From assembly GCF_947301925.1 (NCBI RefSeq), contig NZ_CAMYUE010000007.1, positions 62,001-126,000 on the forward strand: a stretch of DNA of 64,000 bases, in the 5' to 3' direction. Shown here piece by piece: positions 41,573 to 50,250 of the stretch (position 1 is its first letter; each line of letters opens with the position of its first letter). The notes below the pieces were generated by a model, which did not search any database, was not told the origin of the DNA, and saw only the letters and a list, made by a program, of their open reading frames with translations. Both the position numbers and the translations under genes were made by a program. The stretch comes from an uncultured Ruminococcus sp. GTDB taxonomy: Bacteria; Bacillota; Clostridia; Oscillospirales; Ruminococcaceae.

Positions 41573-42435
41573 TTGTCCTCAAGCTTTTTCAGCGCCTTGA
41601 GCTCCTCGCGGTTCACCTTTATCTCGGTATCCTTCAGGAGCTTTACCTCGCTCCTGTCAAGAGTCACCGGCACCTCGGACTTGTCTGTCTTTACGCGGAG
41701 CTTTCCTGTGATGAGGTTAACGTCCTCCACCTTGCCCCTGTCGCCGTCGGGAGTTACTACGATAGCGCCTATCTTGGGAGTTATCTTCAGCAGCGCCTCA
41801 TAGGCGTTCTGCTCGTTCTTCAGGCAGCACATGAGCCTGCCGCAGGTACCCGATATCTTGGTGGGGTTAAGGGAAAGTCCCTGCTCCTTTGCCATCTTTA
41901 TGGAAACAGGCTGGAAGTCGCCCATATAGGCCTTGCAGCAGAATTCCCTGCCGCATATTCCAAGTCCGCCCAGTATCTTTGCTTCGTCGCGGACGCCTAT
42001 CTGGCGCAGCTCTATCCTTGTTCTGAATACTGCCGCAAGATCCTTTACCAGCTCGCGGAAGTCCACGCGGTTCTCCGCTGTGAAGTAGAACAGGAGCTTG
42101 TTGTTGTCAAAGGTACACTCCACATCTACCAGCTTCATATCCAGCTTGCGGAATGCTATCTTCTCCTCGCATATTCTGAATGCGTCCTTTTCGCGCTGCT
42201 TGTTCTTCTCCAGCGTTTTCATATCGTTCTCGTCTGCAAGCCTGATTATGGGCTTGAGGGGAGATGATATGAGCTCGTCGGGTATCTGGCGGTTTGCTAT
42301 GACAACCTCGCCGCACTCTACTCCGCGGACGGTCTCCACTATGGCGCGGTCGCCGACCTCGGCCCTGATATCTCCCGGTGAGAAGTAATATATTTTTCCT
42401 ACGCTCTTGAAGCGTACTCCGACTATTTCTTTCAT
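41569..42435 (-). CDS. ricT: PSP1-domain protein RicT/YaaT
   Basis: A 288-residue PSP1 protein. Cysteine motifs GLGICGREFCCKAY and GTCGRLMCCLKNEQ match YaaT/RicT, which in Bacillus forms the RicAFT complex with an iron-sulfur cluster and guides RNase Y. The ATG at 42435 has TAGGAG upstream; a 34-residue upstream frame is rejected. It follows holB by 20 nt as in Bacillus. Confidence 0.93.
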   Translation of the reverse strand: MKEIVGVRFKSVGKIYYFSPGDIRAEVGDRAIVETVRGVECGEVVIANRQIPDELISSPLKPIIRLADENDMKTLEKNKQREKDAFRICEEKIAFRKLDMKLVDVECTFDNNKLLFYFTAENRVDFRELVKDLAAVFRTRIELRQIGVRDEAKILGGLGICGREFCCKAYMGDFQPVSIKMAKEQGLSLNPTKISGTCGRLMCCLKNEQNAYEALLKITPKIGAIVVTPDGDRGKVEDVNLITGKLRVKTDKSEVPVTLDRSEVKLLKDTEIKVNREELKALKKLEDK

Positions 42436-42455
42436 AAAAGCTCCTATCTGAAAGT

Positions 42456-43439
42456 CTATCCGACTATATCCATTATCTCTGCCCCCAGCGCCGTAAGCGC
42501 AAGAGGTATGCTGACATTGCTCTCCACCGCTCTCCACGCCTTTTCTATGCGCTCGTGGAGCCTTGCGGACTGGCCTGCCGTAAGCCGCGACGACAGTATC
42601 TGCGCCGCTCTCCGCGAACAGCCTATGGTGCCTGCGCCGCTGTCCTTTGACAGCACTGCGGCGTCACGGAAAAGCTTATCCAGCATGGACAGCACCTCTC
42701 TGACGTCATTTCTCTCTCTGCCCGCAGAGAAAAGTCCCACGCTGAGAGCGTACTCATCCTTACCTATTATACTATCAGCGATGGCTTTTGTCAAATCCAC
42801 ACGCTTCCTCAGAGCCTCATCGCCTATATAGCTCTCGCACATACCGATATTTCCGTGGAAGCAGTCCACTGCCCTGTCTATGTCATCTGCGCTGTAGCCC
42901 TTGTCCGCAAGAGCCGCCCTTGCCTCCTCCTCGGTGCAGGGAGACGCCGTGAAGCATACGCAGCGTGAGATTATAGTGGGCAGGAACTCCGACTTTGAGC
43001 CGCAGGTGAATATGAAATAGGCATACTCGGGAGGCTCCTCGATGAGCTTCAGCAGGGTGTTCTGGGTTCTCGTGTCCACATTGTGACAGTCGGCGAAGAT
43101 GTACACCTTGCAGCCGCTGCTGTTGTTGGGCTTCACATAGGCGTCGGCGATGACCTCCCTTGCGGTGGCCACGCTGTAATTGCCCAGCTTTCCCGTCTTT
43201 TCGGGGAATATGACATCGGGGTGTATGCCCTTTTCCACATTGGTGCAGGCATGGCATACTCCGCAGGGCACGCCGTTATGGGGCTGCTCGCACATGAGCG
43301 CCTGTGTGTAATATCTTGCCATGAGCTTCCTGCCCGTGCCCCTGTCTCCGCATATCATCACGGAGTGGGCAGTCCTGCCGCTGGAGGCCATTGCCGCAAG
43401 TGTGTCAAGGAGCTGCCTGTTGCCGTAAATATTCTCCAT
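42456..43439 (-). CDS. holB: DNA polymerase III delta-prime subunit
   Basis: A clamp-loader subunit of 327 residues. AAA+ fold with a degenerate Walker A (GDRGTGRKL, Arg in place of the usual Lys, expected for non-hydrolysing delta-prime), a zinc motif CEQPHNGVPCGVCHAC and the sensor-type SRC box IISRCVCF. The start at 43439 (MENIYGNRQLL) follows AAAGGA; upstream in-frame sequence belongs to the dgk gene end. Confidence 0.92.
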   Translation of the reverse strand: MENIYGNRQLLDTLAAMASSGRTAHSVMICGDRGTGRKLMARYYTQALMCEQPHNGVPCGVCHACTNVEKGIHPDVIFPEKTGKLGNYSVATAREVIADAYVKPNNSSGCKVYIFADCHNVDTRTQNTLLKLIEEPPEYAYFIFTCGSKSEFLPTIISRCVCFTASPCTEEEARAALADKGYSADDIDRAVDCFHGNIGMCESYIGDEALRKRVDLTKAIADSIIGKDEYALSVGLFSAGRERNDVREVLSMLDKLFRDAAVLSKDSGAGTIGCSRRAAQILSSRLTAGQSARLHERIEKAWRAVESNVSIPLALTALGAEIMDIVG

Positions 43440-43441
43440 GC

Positions 43442-44359
43442 TCAGTCCTTTACGAAGGGAAGTCTGCTCTTTCCGCGTATCACGAAGGCTACAGCCTTCT
43501 TGTGGCAGCATATGCGGTTCACTTTCTCATTGCCGCCGTACTCGCCGTCCCTTGTCCACCTGAATGGCTCGTCGGAGAGGTTGGTCACCGTTATCTCATC
43601 GGTGCGGAAGGATATGATGTTCTTGTCCGTGGTGTCGTTCTTCATCAGGGCAAGTGCAGTCTTTCCCAGCTCCGCCTTGTTTTTCGGCTTCTTTATAAGA
43701 GTTACCTCGAACAGGCCGTCGTCAAGGAGGAAGTCCTTCACCTTTATCATGCCGCCTACGGAAGCGGTATTGGTTATCATGCCCACAATGAATTCGTCCT
43801 CGATAACATTGCCGTCATACTCTATGCGCAGGGGCTTTGCCTTTATGGTGCCCAGCTGGGTGGCTCCCTCGGCAAGGTATGCAGCGTGGCCGAATACGTT
43901 CTTCAGCTTCTGTGAGGTCTCATAGGTGATATTTGTAAAGGCGCCGAATGCGGCAACATAGGAGAAATAGCCGCCGTTGAAGCCGCCTACGTCGCAGAGC
44001 ACGGGCTTTCCGTGGGTTATGGCCTTTGCAGCCTTCATGCGGTCGGAGGGTATGCCGAGACTTCTGGCAAAATCATTGGTGGAGCCCGCAGGCACATAGC
44101 CTATGGGGATCTTCCTGTCACAGGACATAACGCCCTGTAAGCACTGGCTGAGAGTACCGTCGCCGCCTGCCACTACCAGCATATCATAACCCTGCTCGCA
44201 GGCGTAAACAGCCTGCTCCACAGCGTCCTCGCCGCTCTGGGTGGTATGGACGGTGACCTTGTAGCCCTCCCTGACGAATTCATCGATTATACTTCCAAGC
44301 GTCTTGCTTATGGCTGCCTTTCCGGCAACGAGATTAACAACGAAATACATCCTTTTCAT
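43442..44359 (-). CDS. Diacylglycerol/lipid kinase (DgkB/YegS family)
   Basis: A 305-residue lipid kinase with the nucleotide-binding VVAGGDGTLSQCLQGV (about 82-97), AGSTNDFARSLG and DVGGFNGGYFSYVAAFGAF. It most likely phosphorylates diacylglycerol to phosphatidate in lipid recycling. It starts 57 nt after the esterase gene and ends 2 nt before holB. Confidence 0.92.
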   Translation of the reverse strand: MKRMYFVVNLVAGKAAISKTLGSIIDEFVREGYKVTVHTTQSGEDAVEQAVYACEQGYDMLVVAGGDGTLSQCLQGVMSCDRKIPIGYVPAGSTNDFARSLGIPSDRMKAAKAITHGKPVLCDVGGFNGGYFSYVAAFGAFTNITYETSQKLKNVFGHAAYLAEGATQLGTIKAKPLRIEYDGNVIEDEFIVGMITNTASVGGMIKVKDFLLDDGLFEVTLIKKPKNKAELGKTALALMKNDTTDKNIISFRTDEITVTNLSDEPFRWTRDGEYGGNEKVNRICCHKKAVAFVIRGKSRLPFVKD

Positions 44360-44416
44360 GGCTTTTCTCTCCTTATATGGCGCAGCGGACAGAATGATAC
44401 TGCCCGCTGACGGATA

Positions 44417-45889
44417 TTATAATGTCTTCAGGAACTCGGAAAGAGTCTTGGGCTCGACGTCGGACTGGCCGCAGTATGCGTAGTAAGCCAGTATCTTTGA
44501 AGCGTCAACGGAGTTTACGTCGCCGTTGGCGTCAACGTCTGCCGCCTTGGTCTGTTCTGCGTCAAAATCGCCCTTGCCGTCTCCGCTGGAGGTCTTTGCG
44601 TACTCCGCAAGCACCTTTGATGCGTCAACTGCGTTTATATCGCCGTTGCCGTCAACATCGCCTGGAGCGTACTTCTTCACAGGCTGAGTCGTTGTAGTTG
44701 TGGTAGTGGTCTTTGATGTTGTGGTCGTTGTAGTGGTGGTCTTTGATGTTGTGGTGGTAGTTGTTGTAACAGGTTCAACGCCTGCTACCTTATTGTAGGT
44801 CTCAAGGGCGATGGCGGGGTACTTGTCCTTGTCGCCGAGACCGTTGAAGGTCTGTGAAAGGAGGCCGTTATCCTTGTGGAGCCTACCTATCTTGTCGAGA
44901 ACGGCTGCCGCAATGGCGATATGTCCCTTCTGATTGGGGTGAACATCGGCTGTAGCCAGCGAGCCTGTCTGTATATCCACAAAGTAATTTGCATTGCCGG
45001 GATTGCTCGTGGAGGGAGTCTTTTCCAGTGATGTGAACTGCGACTTAACGTCCACTACCTCTATGCCGTCAATAGCGCTTATCCTGTCGTTATAAGCGGA
45101 CATCATGTTCTCGCAGCGGAGCCTGATGATGCTCAGGAACGAAGCGTAGTCCGACTGGCTGCCGTAGGCCTTGGCAACATATGAGGGCTCAAGCTGAATG
45201 GGCTGGTAGAGGTTCTGCACAAGTATCCTTGTATCGGGCGATATGGCCTTTATCTCCTCCACAGCCTTCTTCAGGTTGGGTATGGTCTGCTTGTTGAGAG
45301 TTCCGTCCTTTGAGGTTATGCTGCTGAATGCGGAGCCTATCTCGTCGGTGACCTCGCGCTGTGCGGTCATGCCGCCCTTTGACATATAGTCCATAAGGCC
45401 GCCCTCGTCCCTGACATTGAGCATTTTTGTAAGATCGCCCAGGGAGGGCTTCTCGGGGATATCGTCCTTGGAATAACCGTCCTTTAAGAACTTCTCGGAA
45501 GTCTTGCTGCCTGCGTAGTCAAGGATATACTTTGCCAGTGAGTTCATGATATCGTTGCCGCCCACTGAGATGACTACCGCCTCGGCGCCTGCAACTGCCT
45601 TCTTCTGGTCGGCTGTAAAGCCCTCCACGGTACTGATAACGTCCTCGGTATCGTATCCCGTTACTGCGTAGTTATACACCTTGCAGCCGAGATAATCGCC
45701 GCATATCTCGCCGTAGTTGTGCTCGACCTTTCCCGAGCGCAGGTCGCCTGCGGCTATGCTGTCGCCGAGAAGGACTATTCCCGACTTGTTGGCCGCAGCG
45801 GTCTTGCCCTGCTCCGCATATACTGTTGCTGATGTAAGTGAGGCAGCTGCCATTGCCGCAGAAACGGCAGCTGATATAAGCTTCTTCAT
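44417..45889 (-). CDS. Secreted SGNH/GDSL esterase with dockerin
   Basis: A 490-residue cellulosomal carbohydrate esterase candidate. Signal peptide (1-24), SGNH hydrolase domain with block I GDSIAAGD (catalytic Ser), block III VGGND and block V DVHPNQKGH (Asp/His), a Thr/Ser/Lys linker (TTTTTTTSKTTTTTT type) and a dockerin with loops DVDGNGDINAVDASKVL and DVDANGDVNSVDASKIL. This dockerin differs clearly from those of the GH5/GH48 enzymes, so it may bind another cohesin. Probably removes acetyl groups from xylan or pectin (inference). Confidence 0.87.
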   Translation of the reverse strand: MKKLISAAVSAAMAAASLTSATVYAEQGKTAAANKSGIVLLGDSIAAGDLRSGKVEHNYGEICGDYLGCKVYNYAVTGYDTEDVISTVEGFTADQKKAVAGAEAVVISVGGNDIMNSLAKYILDYAGSKTSEKFLKDGYSKDDIPEKPSLGDLTKMLNVRDEGGLMDYMSKGGMTAQREVTDEIGSAFSSITSKDGTLNKQTIPNLKKAVEEIKAISPDTRILVQNLYQPIQLEPSYVAKAYGSQSDYASFLSIIRLRCENMMSAYNDRISAIDGIEVVDVKSQFTSLEKTPSTSNPGNANYFVDIQTGSLATADVHPNQKGHIAIAAAVLDKIGRLHKDNGLLSQTFNGLGDKDKYPAIALETYNKVAGVEPVTTTTTTTSKTTTTTTTTSKTTTTTTTTQPVKKYAPGDVDGNGDINAVDASKVLAEYAKTSSGDGKGDFDAEQTKAADVDANGDVNSVDASKILAYYAYCGQSDVEPKTLSEFLKTL

Positions 45890-45961
45890 GTTATTTCTCC
45901 TTCCGGCTGCACCGCAGCCTGTCTTAGTGTGTATCATTCTGCATCTGTCGCTGTGCCGGGC

Positions 45962-48013
45962 TTACTTTGCGCCTTCCATTATCGCCTTCAGCAGAGCGTT
46001 GTTCCATGTGAGCTTGCTCCTGTTGAGGAGGCCGAAGCTGGAATCTCCGTTCATCTTGCTGTTGTCCCATACGAAGCACTTTATGCCCTGTGCCTTTGCA
46101 TTGCTGATGTAATACTGATAGTAGGACGCCCTCTCCTCCTCGGAGGCGGAGTTCACGCAGCCGAACTCGTCTATGATAACGGGTATGCCCTTGTCTATGA
46201 ACTTGCGCTTGAGCTCCTGGAACTTGGCGTCTATCTCGCCCTTGCCGCTTTCGGTAAAGGTCTTTTCGGTTCCGTCAGAGAACTTCCAGGGCGCATAGTA
46301 ATGTACCGAGAGTATGACATTGCCTCCCGAGGGGACCGACATCTCGTTGAGCGCTATGGTGTCCGCAGAGGCAGCATATGTGGTGACTATGAGCGTTCTG
46401 TCCGCATTCTTGCCGCCCGTTGCACGGACTGTGTTCACGAAGTCGCGGACATAGCGGTTTATGACCGCTCTCTCCGAGGCGGTGCCGCCCATCCATTCCA
46501 TTGAGGAGCCTGTTGTTCTGGGCTCGTTCATGCCCTCGAACAGGAGACGGTCGTCATAGTCCGCAAATCTTGCGGCTATCTGCTTCCATATCTCCTTCAT
46601 ACGCGCACTGTCCCCTTCGTAGGAGCTCTCCTGGGGGTCGAACCAGATATAGTCGTCGTGGTGCATATTGATGATAACGAAGAGACCTTCATTGTACGCA
46701 TAGTCGACTACCTGCTGAACACGGTCCATCCACTCCTTCTGTATAACATCGCCGTCCATGTGCTCCGACCATGTGACAGGTATTCTCACTGCATTGAAGC
46801 CTGCCTTCTTGACAGTCTGTATGATCTCCTTTGTAGTTGCGGGGTTGCCCCAGCCTGTCTCGGTGTCTGTGCCGGATCTGCCTGTATTGTAGCTCTCAAG
46901 GCTGTTGCCCAGGTTCCAGCCCACCTTTATCCCGGATACTATATCGCTTGCCGAACGGAAGCCGCTGTCCTTTGCAGGCTCTGTAGCTGCCTGTGTGGTC
47001 GGCTCCGCAGGTGTTGTGACAAGGGGTATATATCCCATCTGCTGGCTGTACTTCACGCTGACCTTGTCCAGTGTGACCGTGGGCTGCTCGCTCCACCAGT
47101 AGCCCAGCACCAGCTCGTTGTTCTGCGCCATATAGGACTTTGCGGCCGCAGGCACGAACCATATCAGGTCCAGTGTGGAGCTGTCCGTGAATATTGCCGT
47201 ATCAACGGACTGATAAGTGCCTGCCGACGAAGCCAGTCCGAAGGCGCCCGTATACTTTCCGAAGCCGCCCGACGAGCTTACGCTGAAGGTGACTGCCTCG
47301 GGGACATTTCCCTCGGGTATGAAGTCAAGGGGCACACGGATAGTATTGTCGGCGTCGGAATAGCCGACGCTTACGCCCACTTCCTTCTCTGCGGTACCGT
47401 CAACGGGGATGTTCCTGCTCCTGTCGAAGCGGCACACCACGTTCTCTATCCTTATCCTGTCGCAGTTGCCCCACCAGTAGCCGAAAAGCACCTCTCCGTT
47501 GGCGCTTATGTAGTCGGTGAGCTCCTCGGGGACGTTCCATGTTATCTCGCCGTAGCCTCCCTGTGTGGGGAAGGTCATATCCGGAGACTGGTACCAGTAA
47601 TCGTTTGTCTTTGCGGGACACTCGTCCGCAACTGAAATGCCGAAGCCCCCCTTGAATTCGCCGATATCCGTACCGCCGTCCGAATATATGGTAAAGGTGA
47701 ACGAACGGACCTTGTCTCCGTCCTCTATAAGATCGGCAAGCGGGAATTTCGTGGTATTGCTTCCCGACGCCCGTCCGATCGTTCTGTCAGCGGTAAGCTG
47801 TGAGCCAAGAGTCGCCGAAACAGTCTCAACTGGGCTTATATGCTCGGTCGCCATCTCTGTAGTTTCCTCCTCGGTTTTTGCAGTCGTGCTGTCCGCGGCC
47901 GCTGTCTCTCTCTCTATTTCAGACACAGCCGAAGAACCACCCTTCTTTGCGCATGACACCGGTGACAGCAGCATTGCCGCCGCAGTGAGCAGCGCCATTG
48001 TATTTTTTTTCAT
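45962..48013 (-). CDS. Lipid-anchored GH5 beta-glucanase with two binding modules
   Basis: A 683-residue surface cellulase without a dockerin. Order: lipoprotein signal (LLSPVSCAKK), Thr/Glu-rich stalk, two related beta-sandwich modules (about 65-195 and 205-325; both end in a GYWW motif, GEVLFGYWWGNCDRI and NELVLGYWWSEQPTV), then GH5 (about 350-680) with GWNLGNSLE, acid/base Glu in FEGMNEPR and nucleophile Glu in VIIDEFG. The modules resemble carbohydrate-binding modules found in ruminococcal GH5 enzymes (DUF5620/CBM-like). Close relative of the cellulosomal GH5 at 6.4 kb but anchored to the membrane. Confidence 0.88.
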   Translation of the reverse strand: MKKNTMALLTAAAMLLSPVSCAKKGGSSAVSEIERETAAADSTTAKTEEETTEMATEHISPVETVSATLGSQLTADRTIGRASGSNTTKFPLADLIEDGDKVRSFTFTIYSDGGTDIGEFKGGFGISVADECPAKTNDYWYQSPDMTFPTQGGYGEITWNVPEELTDYISANGEVLFGYWWGNCDRIRIENVVCRFDRSRNIPVDGTAEKEVGVSVGYSDADNTIRVPLDFIPEGNVPEAVTFSVSSSGGFGKYTGAFGLASSAGTYQSVDTAIFTDSSTLDLIWFVPAAAKSYMAQNNELVLGYWWSEQPTVTLDKVSVKYSQQMGYIPLVTTPAEPTTQAATEPAKDSGFRSASDIVSGIKVGWNLGNSLESYNTGRSGTDTETGWGNPATTKEIIQTVKKAGFNAVRIPVTWSEHMDGDVIQKEWMDRVQQVVDYAYNEGLFVIINMHHDDYIWFDPQESSYEGDSARMKEIWKQIAARFADYDDRLLFEGMNEPRTTGSSMEWMGGTASERAVINRYVRDFVNTVRATGGKNADRTLIVTTYAASADTIALNEMSVPSGGNVILSVHYYAPWKFSDGTEKTFTESGKGEIDAKFQELKRKFIDKGIPVIIDEFGCVNSASEEERASYYQYYISNAKAQGIKCFVWDNSKMNGDSSFGLLNRSKLTWNNALLKAIMEGAK

Positions 48014-48037
48014 TTTTTATGTCCTTTCCTTATCGCC

Positions 48038-48051
48038 TGGTCCGCAGACCA
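48038..48051 (-). promoter_or_regulatory. Leader hairpin of the anchored GH5
   Basis: TGGTC/GACCA with a 4-nt loop, about 20 nt after the predicted start. Confidence 0.4.
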
Positions 48052-48076
48052 AAAAACATAATCAAAAACACTATTT

Positions 48077-48105
48077 ATTATAACACGGCTGGGCTCTCAT
48101 TGCAA
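48077..48105 (-). promoter_or_regulatory. Promoter of the anchored GH5 gene
   Basis: TTGCAA (48100-48105), 17-bp spacer, TATAAT (48077-48082). The 358-bp divergent gap also holds the plus-strand promoter of the next gene; the middle part shows nothing recognisable. Confidence 0.75.
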
Positions 48106-48266
48106 TACCCGTTTTTTACTAATATCACCGGCAGCCTTAGTACATTATTTATAATAATGCCGATAGTCTGCATTTCACTTCCGACCCGAAAATGACAGAA
48201 CAGTGAAACAAAGGTGGTGAAACTGTGTCTCTTTGCAAAAGAATTGATTACAATTTTCACTTCGGC

Positions 48267-48295
48267 TTGACAAACTATTGCCTCTTGTGTATAAT
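48267..48295 (+). promoter_or_regulatory. Consensus promoter of the cohesin-like lipoprotein
   Basis: Perfect TTGACA (48267-48272), 17-bp spacer, perfect TATAAT (48290-48295). Confidence 0.85.
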
Positions 48296-48308
48296 AAGTA
48301 TAAGCTGA

Positions 48309-48334
48309 GCGGAGAGCACTGCTCCGCATTTTTA
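48309..48334 (+). promoter_or_regulatory. Attenuator-like leader hairpin
   Basis: GCGGAG/CTCCGC with a 7-nt loop followed by ATTTTTA, about 7 nt after the predicted start and 40 nt before the gene. Terminator-like but with a short T run. Confidence 0.5.
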
Positions 48335-48371
48335 TGAAAAAACAAGGTTATATATGAAAGGACGCAAAACT

Positions 48372-49271
48372 ATGAGCAATTTCAAGAAAAGAGCCATTGC
48401 GCTGGCTTCTGTCGCCTGCGTTGCTCTCACATCTATCGCTTCATGCTCAGATTCGGGTTCGGGCAGCAATAGCGGCAAAAGCGGTAATAATACTGCAACT
48501 ACAGCAGGTTCTGTAAACGCTACCAACGCAGACGGTACTCCCGCTACTTCGCCCGTAGGCGGAAACAATCTGGACAGCATCAAGAATGAGGACGGAAACG
48601 TTGTCATCACTCCCTTCCAGTCGGGTACTCCCAACGAGATCGGTATCACACCTCCCGACGCCGATGTTGACCTCAACTCGGCTGATCCCGTTTCCACCGA
48701 GCCCGCTACCGAGATCGTCGAGGTAACCGAGGCAAACGGCGAAAAGGCTACCGACCCGGCAGGCAACGTGGTAACACAGATCGTTACAAAGCCCACAGAG
48801 TCAGCCGCTGAAAGCTACAAGTCAAAGACTGATTCAAGATACTGCCTCTGGATCGATATTTCCAAGGATTCGGACTATATCTTCAACGATCAGTTCATCA
48901 AGGTCACATTCAAGCTCAAGGACGATATCCCCGACAGGGACTATGCCGTAAGATTCAACCCCGATCTTTCAAGCGTTGCAGGCGTTTCCGTAACTCCCGA
49001 CAAGGTAGTTCAGGGTACTATCAGAGTCGGCGGCGATATCGCTGCTCAGGACGTTTCAGGCGAGACAGGCTTCGTTGCATACGGCGATAACGTTTCTGCC
49101 AAGGCCGGCGATACAGTTGATTACTACATCAACCTCAAGAACAACCCCGGTCTCGCAGCTATACTCGTATGGGTATACTTCGATTCAAACGCTATGGAGA
49201 TCCAGAGCATCAGACCCGCAGGCGAGTTCGCAAACTTCGCAAAGACCACATCAGGCTCAAAGCCTAAGTGA
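48372..49271 (+). CDS. Lipoprotein with cohesin-like segment
   Basis: A 299-residue lipoprotein: signal with lipobox SIASCSDS, a low-complexity Asn/Thr/Gly stalk, then a beta-rich region from about residue 155. The last 50 residues (GDTVDYYINLKNNPGLAAIL, then VYFDSNAMEIQSI) read like the first strands of a cohesin, but the protein stops where a cohesin would continue; the preceding region may supply the missing strands. The start at 48372 is preferred over 48354 because AAAGGA lies 9 nt upstream. Could be a surface-binding or anchoring protein. Confidence 0.65.
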   Translation: MSNFKKRAIALASVACVALTSIASCSDSGSGSNSGKSGNNTATTAGSVNATNADGTPATSPVGGNNLDSIKNEDGNVVITPFQSGTPNEIGITPPDADVDLNSADPVSTEPATEIVEVTEANGEKATDPAGNVVTQIVTKPTESAAESYKSKTDSRYCLWIDISKDSDYIFNDQFIKVTFKLKDDIPDRDYAVRFNPDLSSVAGVSVTPDKVVQGTIRVGGDIAAQDVSGETGFVAYGDNVSAKAGDTVDYYINLKNNPGLAAILVWVYFDSNAMEIQSIRPAGEFANFAKTTSGSKPK

Positions 49272-49295
49272 TAAGACCCTAAACAAAACAGTTAC

Positions 49296-49326
49296 GCTCC
49301 CGGGCGATCGCCGATCACTTGGGAGC
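49296..49326 (+). terminator. Weak terminator after the lipoprotein gene
   Basis: GCTCCC/GGGAGC with a long GC-rich loop and interrupted T run. Confidence 0.5.
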
Positions 49327-49361
49327 TTTGCTTTTATCCGATTATCTCAGAAGAAGGGCTG

Positions 49362-50018
49362 GTGAACTCTGTGCTCGATATTTACTGTATACTTACAGGC
49401 TTGCTGAAGCTGTCATTCTTTCCCGTGCTGCTGATAGTATGCCATAAAAAGGCGGAAGTAAGGCTGCTGCCCGCATTCGCGGCTCTGGCGGCGTGCTTTC
49501 CCGTGTTTATCGCAGCAGGCGTCATACGCTCGGGCTTTGAACGTCAGCACATCGACTTCTTTATAAAACAGGCCGTTCTCTACAGTATATTCGAGGAGGG
49601 CGCAAAATACCTGATGCTGCGCTTTCTGCTCAGGTCATACGACAGACCTGCCGACGCGGTGTCCTACGGCATAGGCCACGGCTACTTCGAGGAGTTCGGC
49701 GCCGCCTTTACCTGCTTCGGACTTGTGGGTACAGGCAGAGCAGGCCATGACATCTTCTGGTTCAATCTCTTCTCCGTGCCTGTAGGAGCGGTGTCCTGTA
49801 TTGCCGTCACCGTACTTATCTTCTACGGCATACACAATGGAAAAAGCATCATCACCCTTCCTGCGGCAATGCTGCTGCACTTTTTCGGCAATATCTCCGC
49901 AGCCCTCCTTATGGAGTCCGCAGCCATAGCTGTACACCTCGTCCTGACCGCAGGAGCGGCTTTTGCCGCGTATAAGTGCTGTAAAGCCATGGCATATCCC
50001 TCGCGGAACGGAATGTAA
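49362..50018 (+). CDS. YhfC-family intramembrane protease-like protein
   Basis: A 218-residue protein with six to seven hydrophobic helices. FEEGAKYLMLRFLLRS and YGIGHGYFEEFGAAF match the YhfC (PF10086) family, related to PrsW/CAAX-type metalloproteases, with Glu-Glu and His residues in membrane helices, and a further His at LLHFFGN. The start is a GTG with a weak AAGGG site; GTG at 49371 is an alternative. Target unknown. Confidence 0.75.
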   Translation: MNSVLDIYCILTGLLKLSFFPVLLIVCHKKAEVRLLPAFAALAACFPVFIAAGVIRSGFERQHIDFFIKQAVLYSIFEEGAKYLMLRFLLRSYDRPADAVSYGIGHGYFEEFGAAFTCFGLVGTGRAGHDIFWFNLFSVPVGAVSCIAVTVLIFYGIHNGKSIITLPAAMLLHFFGNISAALLMESAAIAVHLVLTAGAAFAAYKCCKAMAYPSRNGM

Positions 50019-50073
50019 AAAGCTCCCGGAAGCAGCCCGTAACTGCCTTCCGGGAATTTTTTTCGGAAAAGAC

Positions 50074-50102
50074 TTGACAAATGTAAATTCAGCTGATATA
50101 AT
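50074..50102 (+). promoter_or_regulatory. Consensus promoter of cysK
   Basis: Perfect TTGACA (50074-50079), 17-bp spacer, perfect TATAAT (50097-50102). A dyad TACC-n9-GGTA (50110-50126) covers the predicted start and could be an Rrf2/CymR-type operator; ATAGGT is also found in the rrf2 promoter. Confidence 0.85.
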
Positions 50103-50154
50103 ATAATCATACCAAACATATAGGTAATATAGAGAACTTGTTGAGGTGCTTGCA

Positions 50155-50184
50155 ATGGTACATTTATTCTATGGGCGATGTTGA
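50155..50184 (+). CDS. Candidate cysteine leader peptide MVHLFYGRC
   Basis: Nine codons preceded by GAGGTG at 6 nt, with the only Cys codon directly before the stop. It sits in the roughly 140-nt cysK leader. The stop overlaps a 9-bp stem (50177-50185 with 50190-50198). Confidence 0.5.
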   Translation: MVHLFYGRC

Positions 50185-50215
50185 CCTGAGTCAATGTCAT
50201 TATTTATCAGTTCAA
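50177..50215 (+). promoter_or_regulatory. Alternative hairpins in the cysK leader
   Basis: TTGACCTGA (50181-50189) can pair with the adjacent 50190-50198 arm or, with one mismatch, with TCAGTTCAA (50207-50215), giving two mutually exclusive folds next to the leader-peptide stop. Confidence 0.45.
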
Positions 50216-50250
50216 AGGAATATTATTAATCTTGAAAAGGAGATATTATC

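Noticed and set aside
50103..50250. T-box or SAM riboswitch ahead of cysK
   Set aside because: No T-box sequence, no SAM-aptamer core and no U-run terminator; the leader is too short for either.
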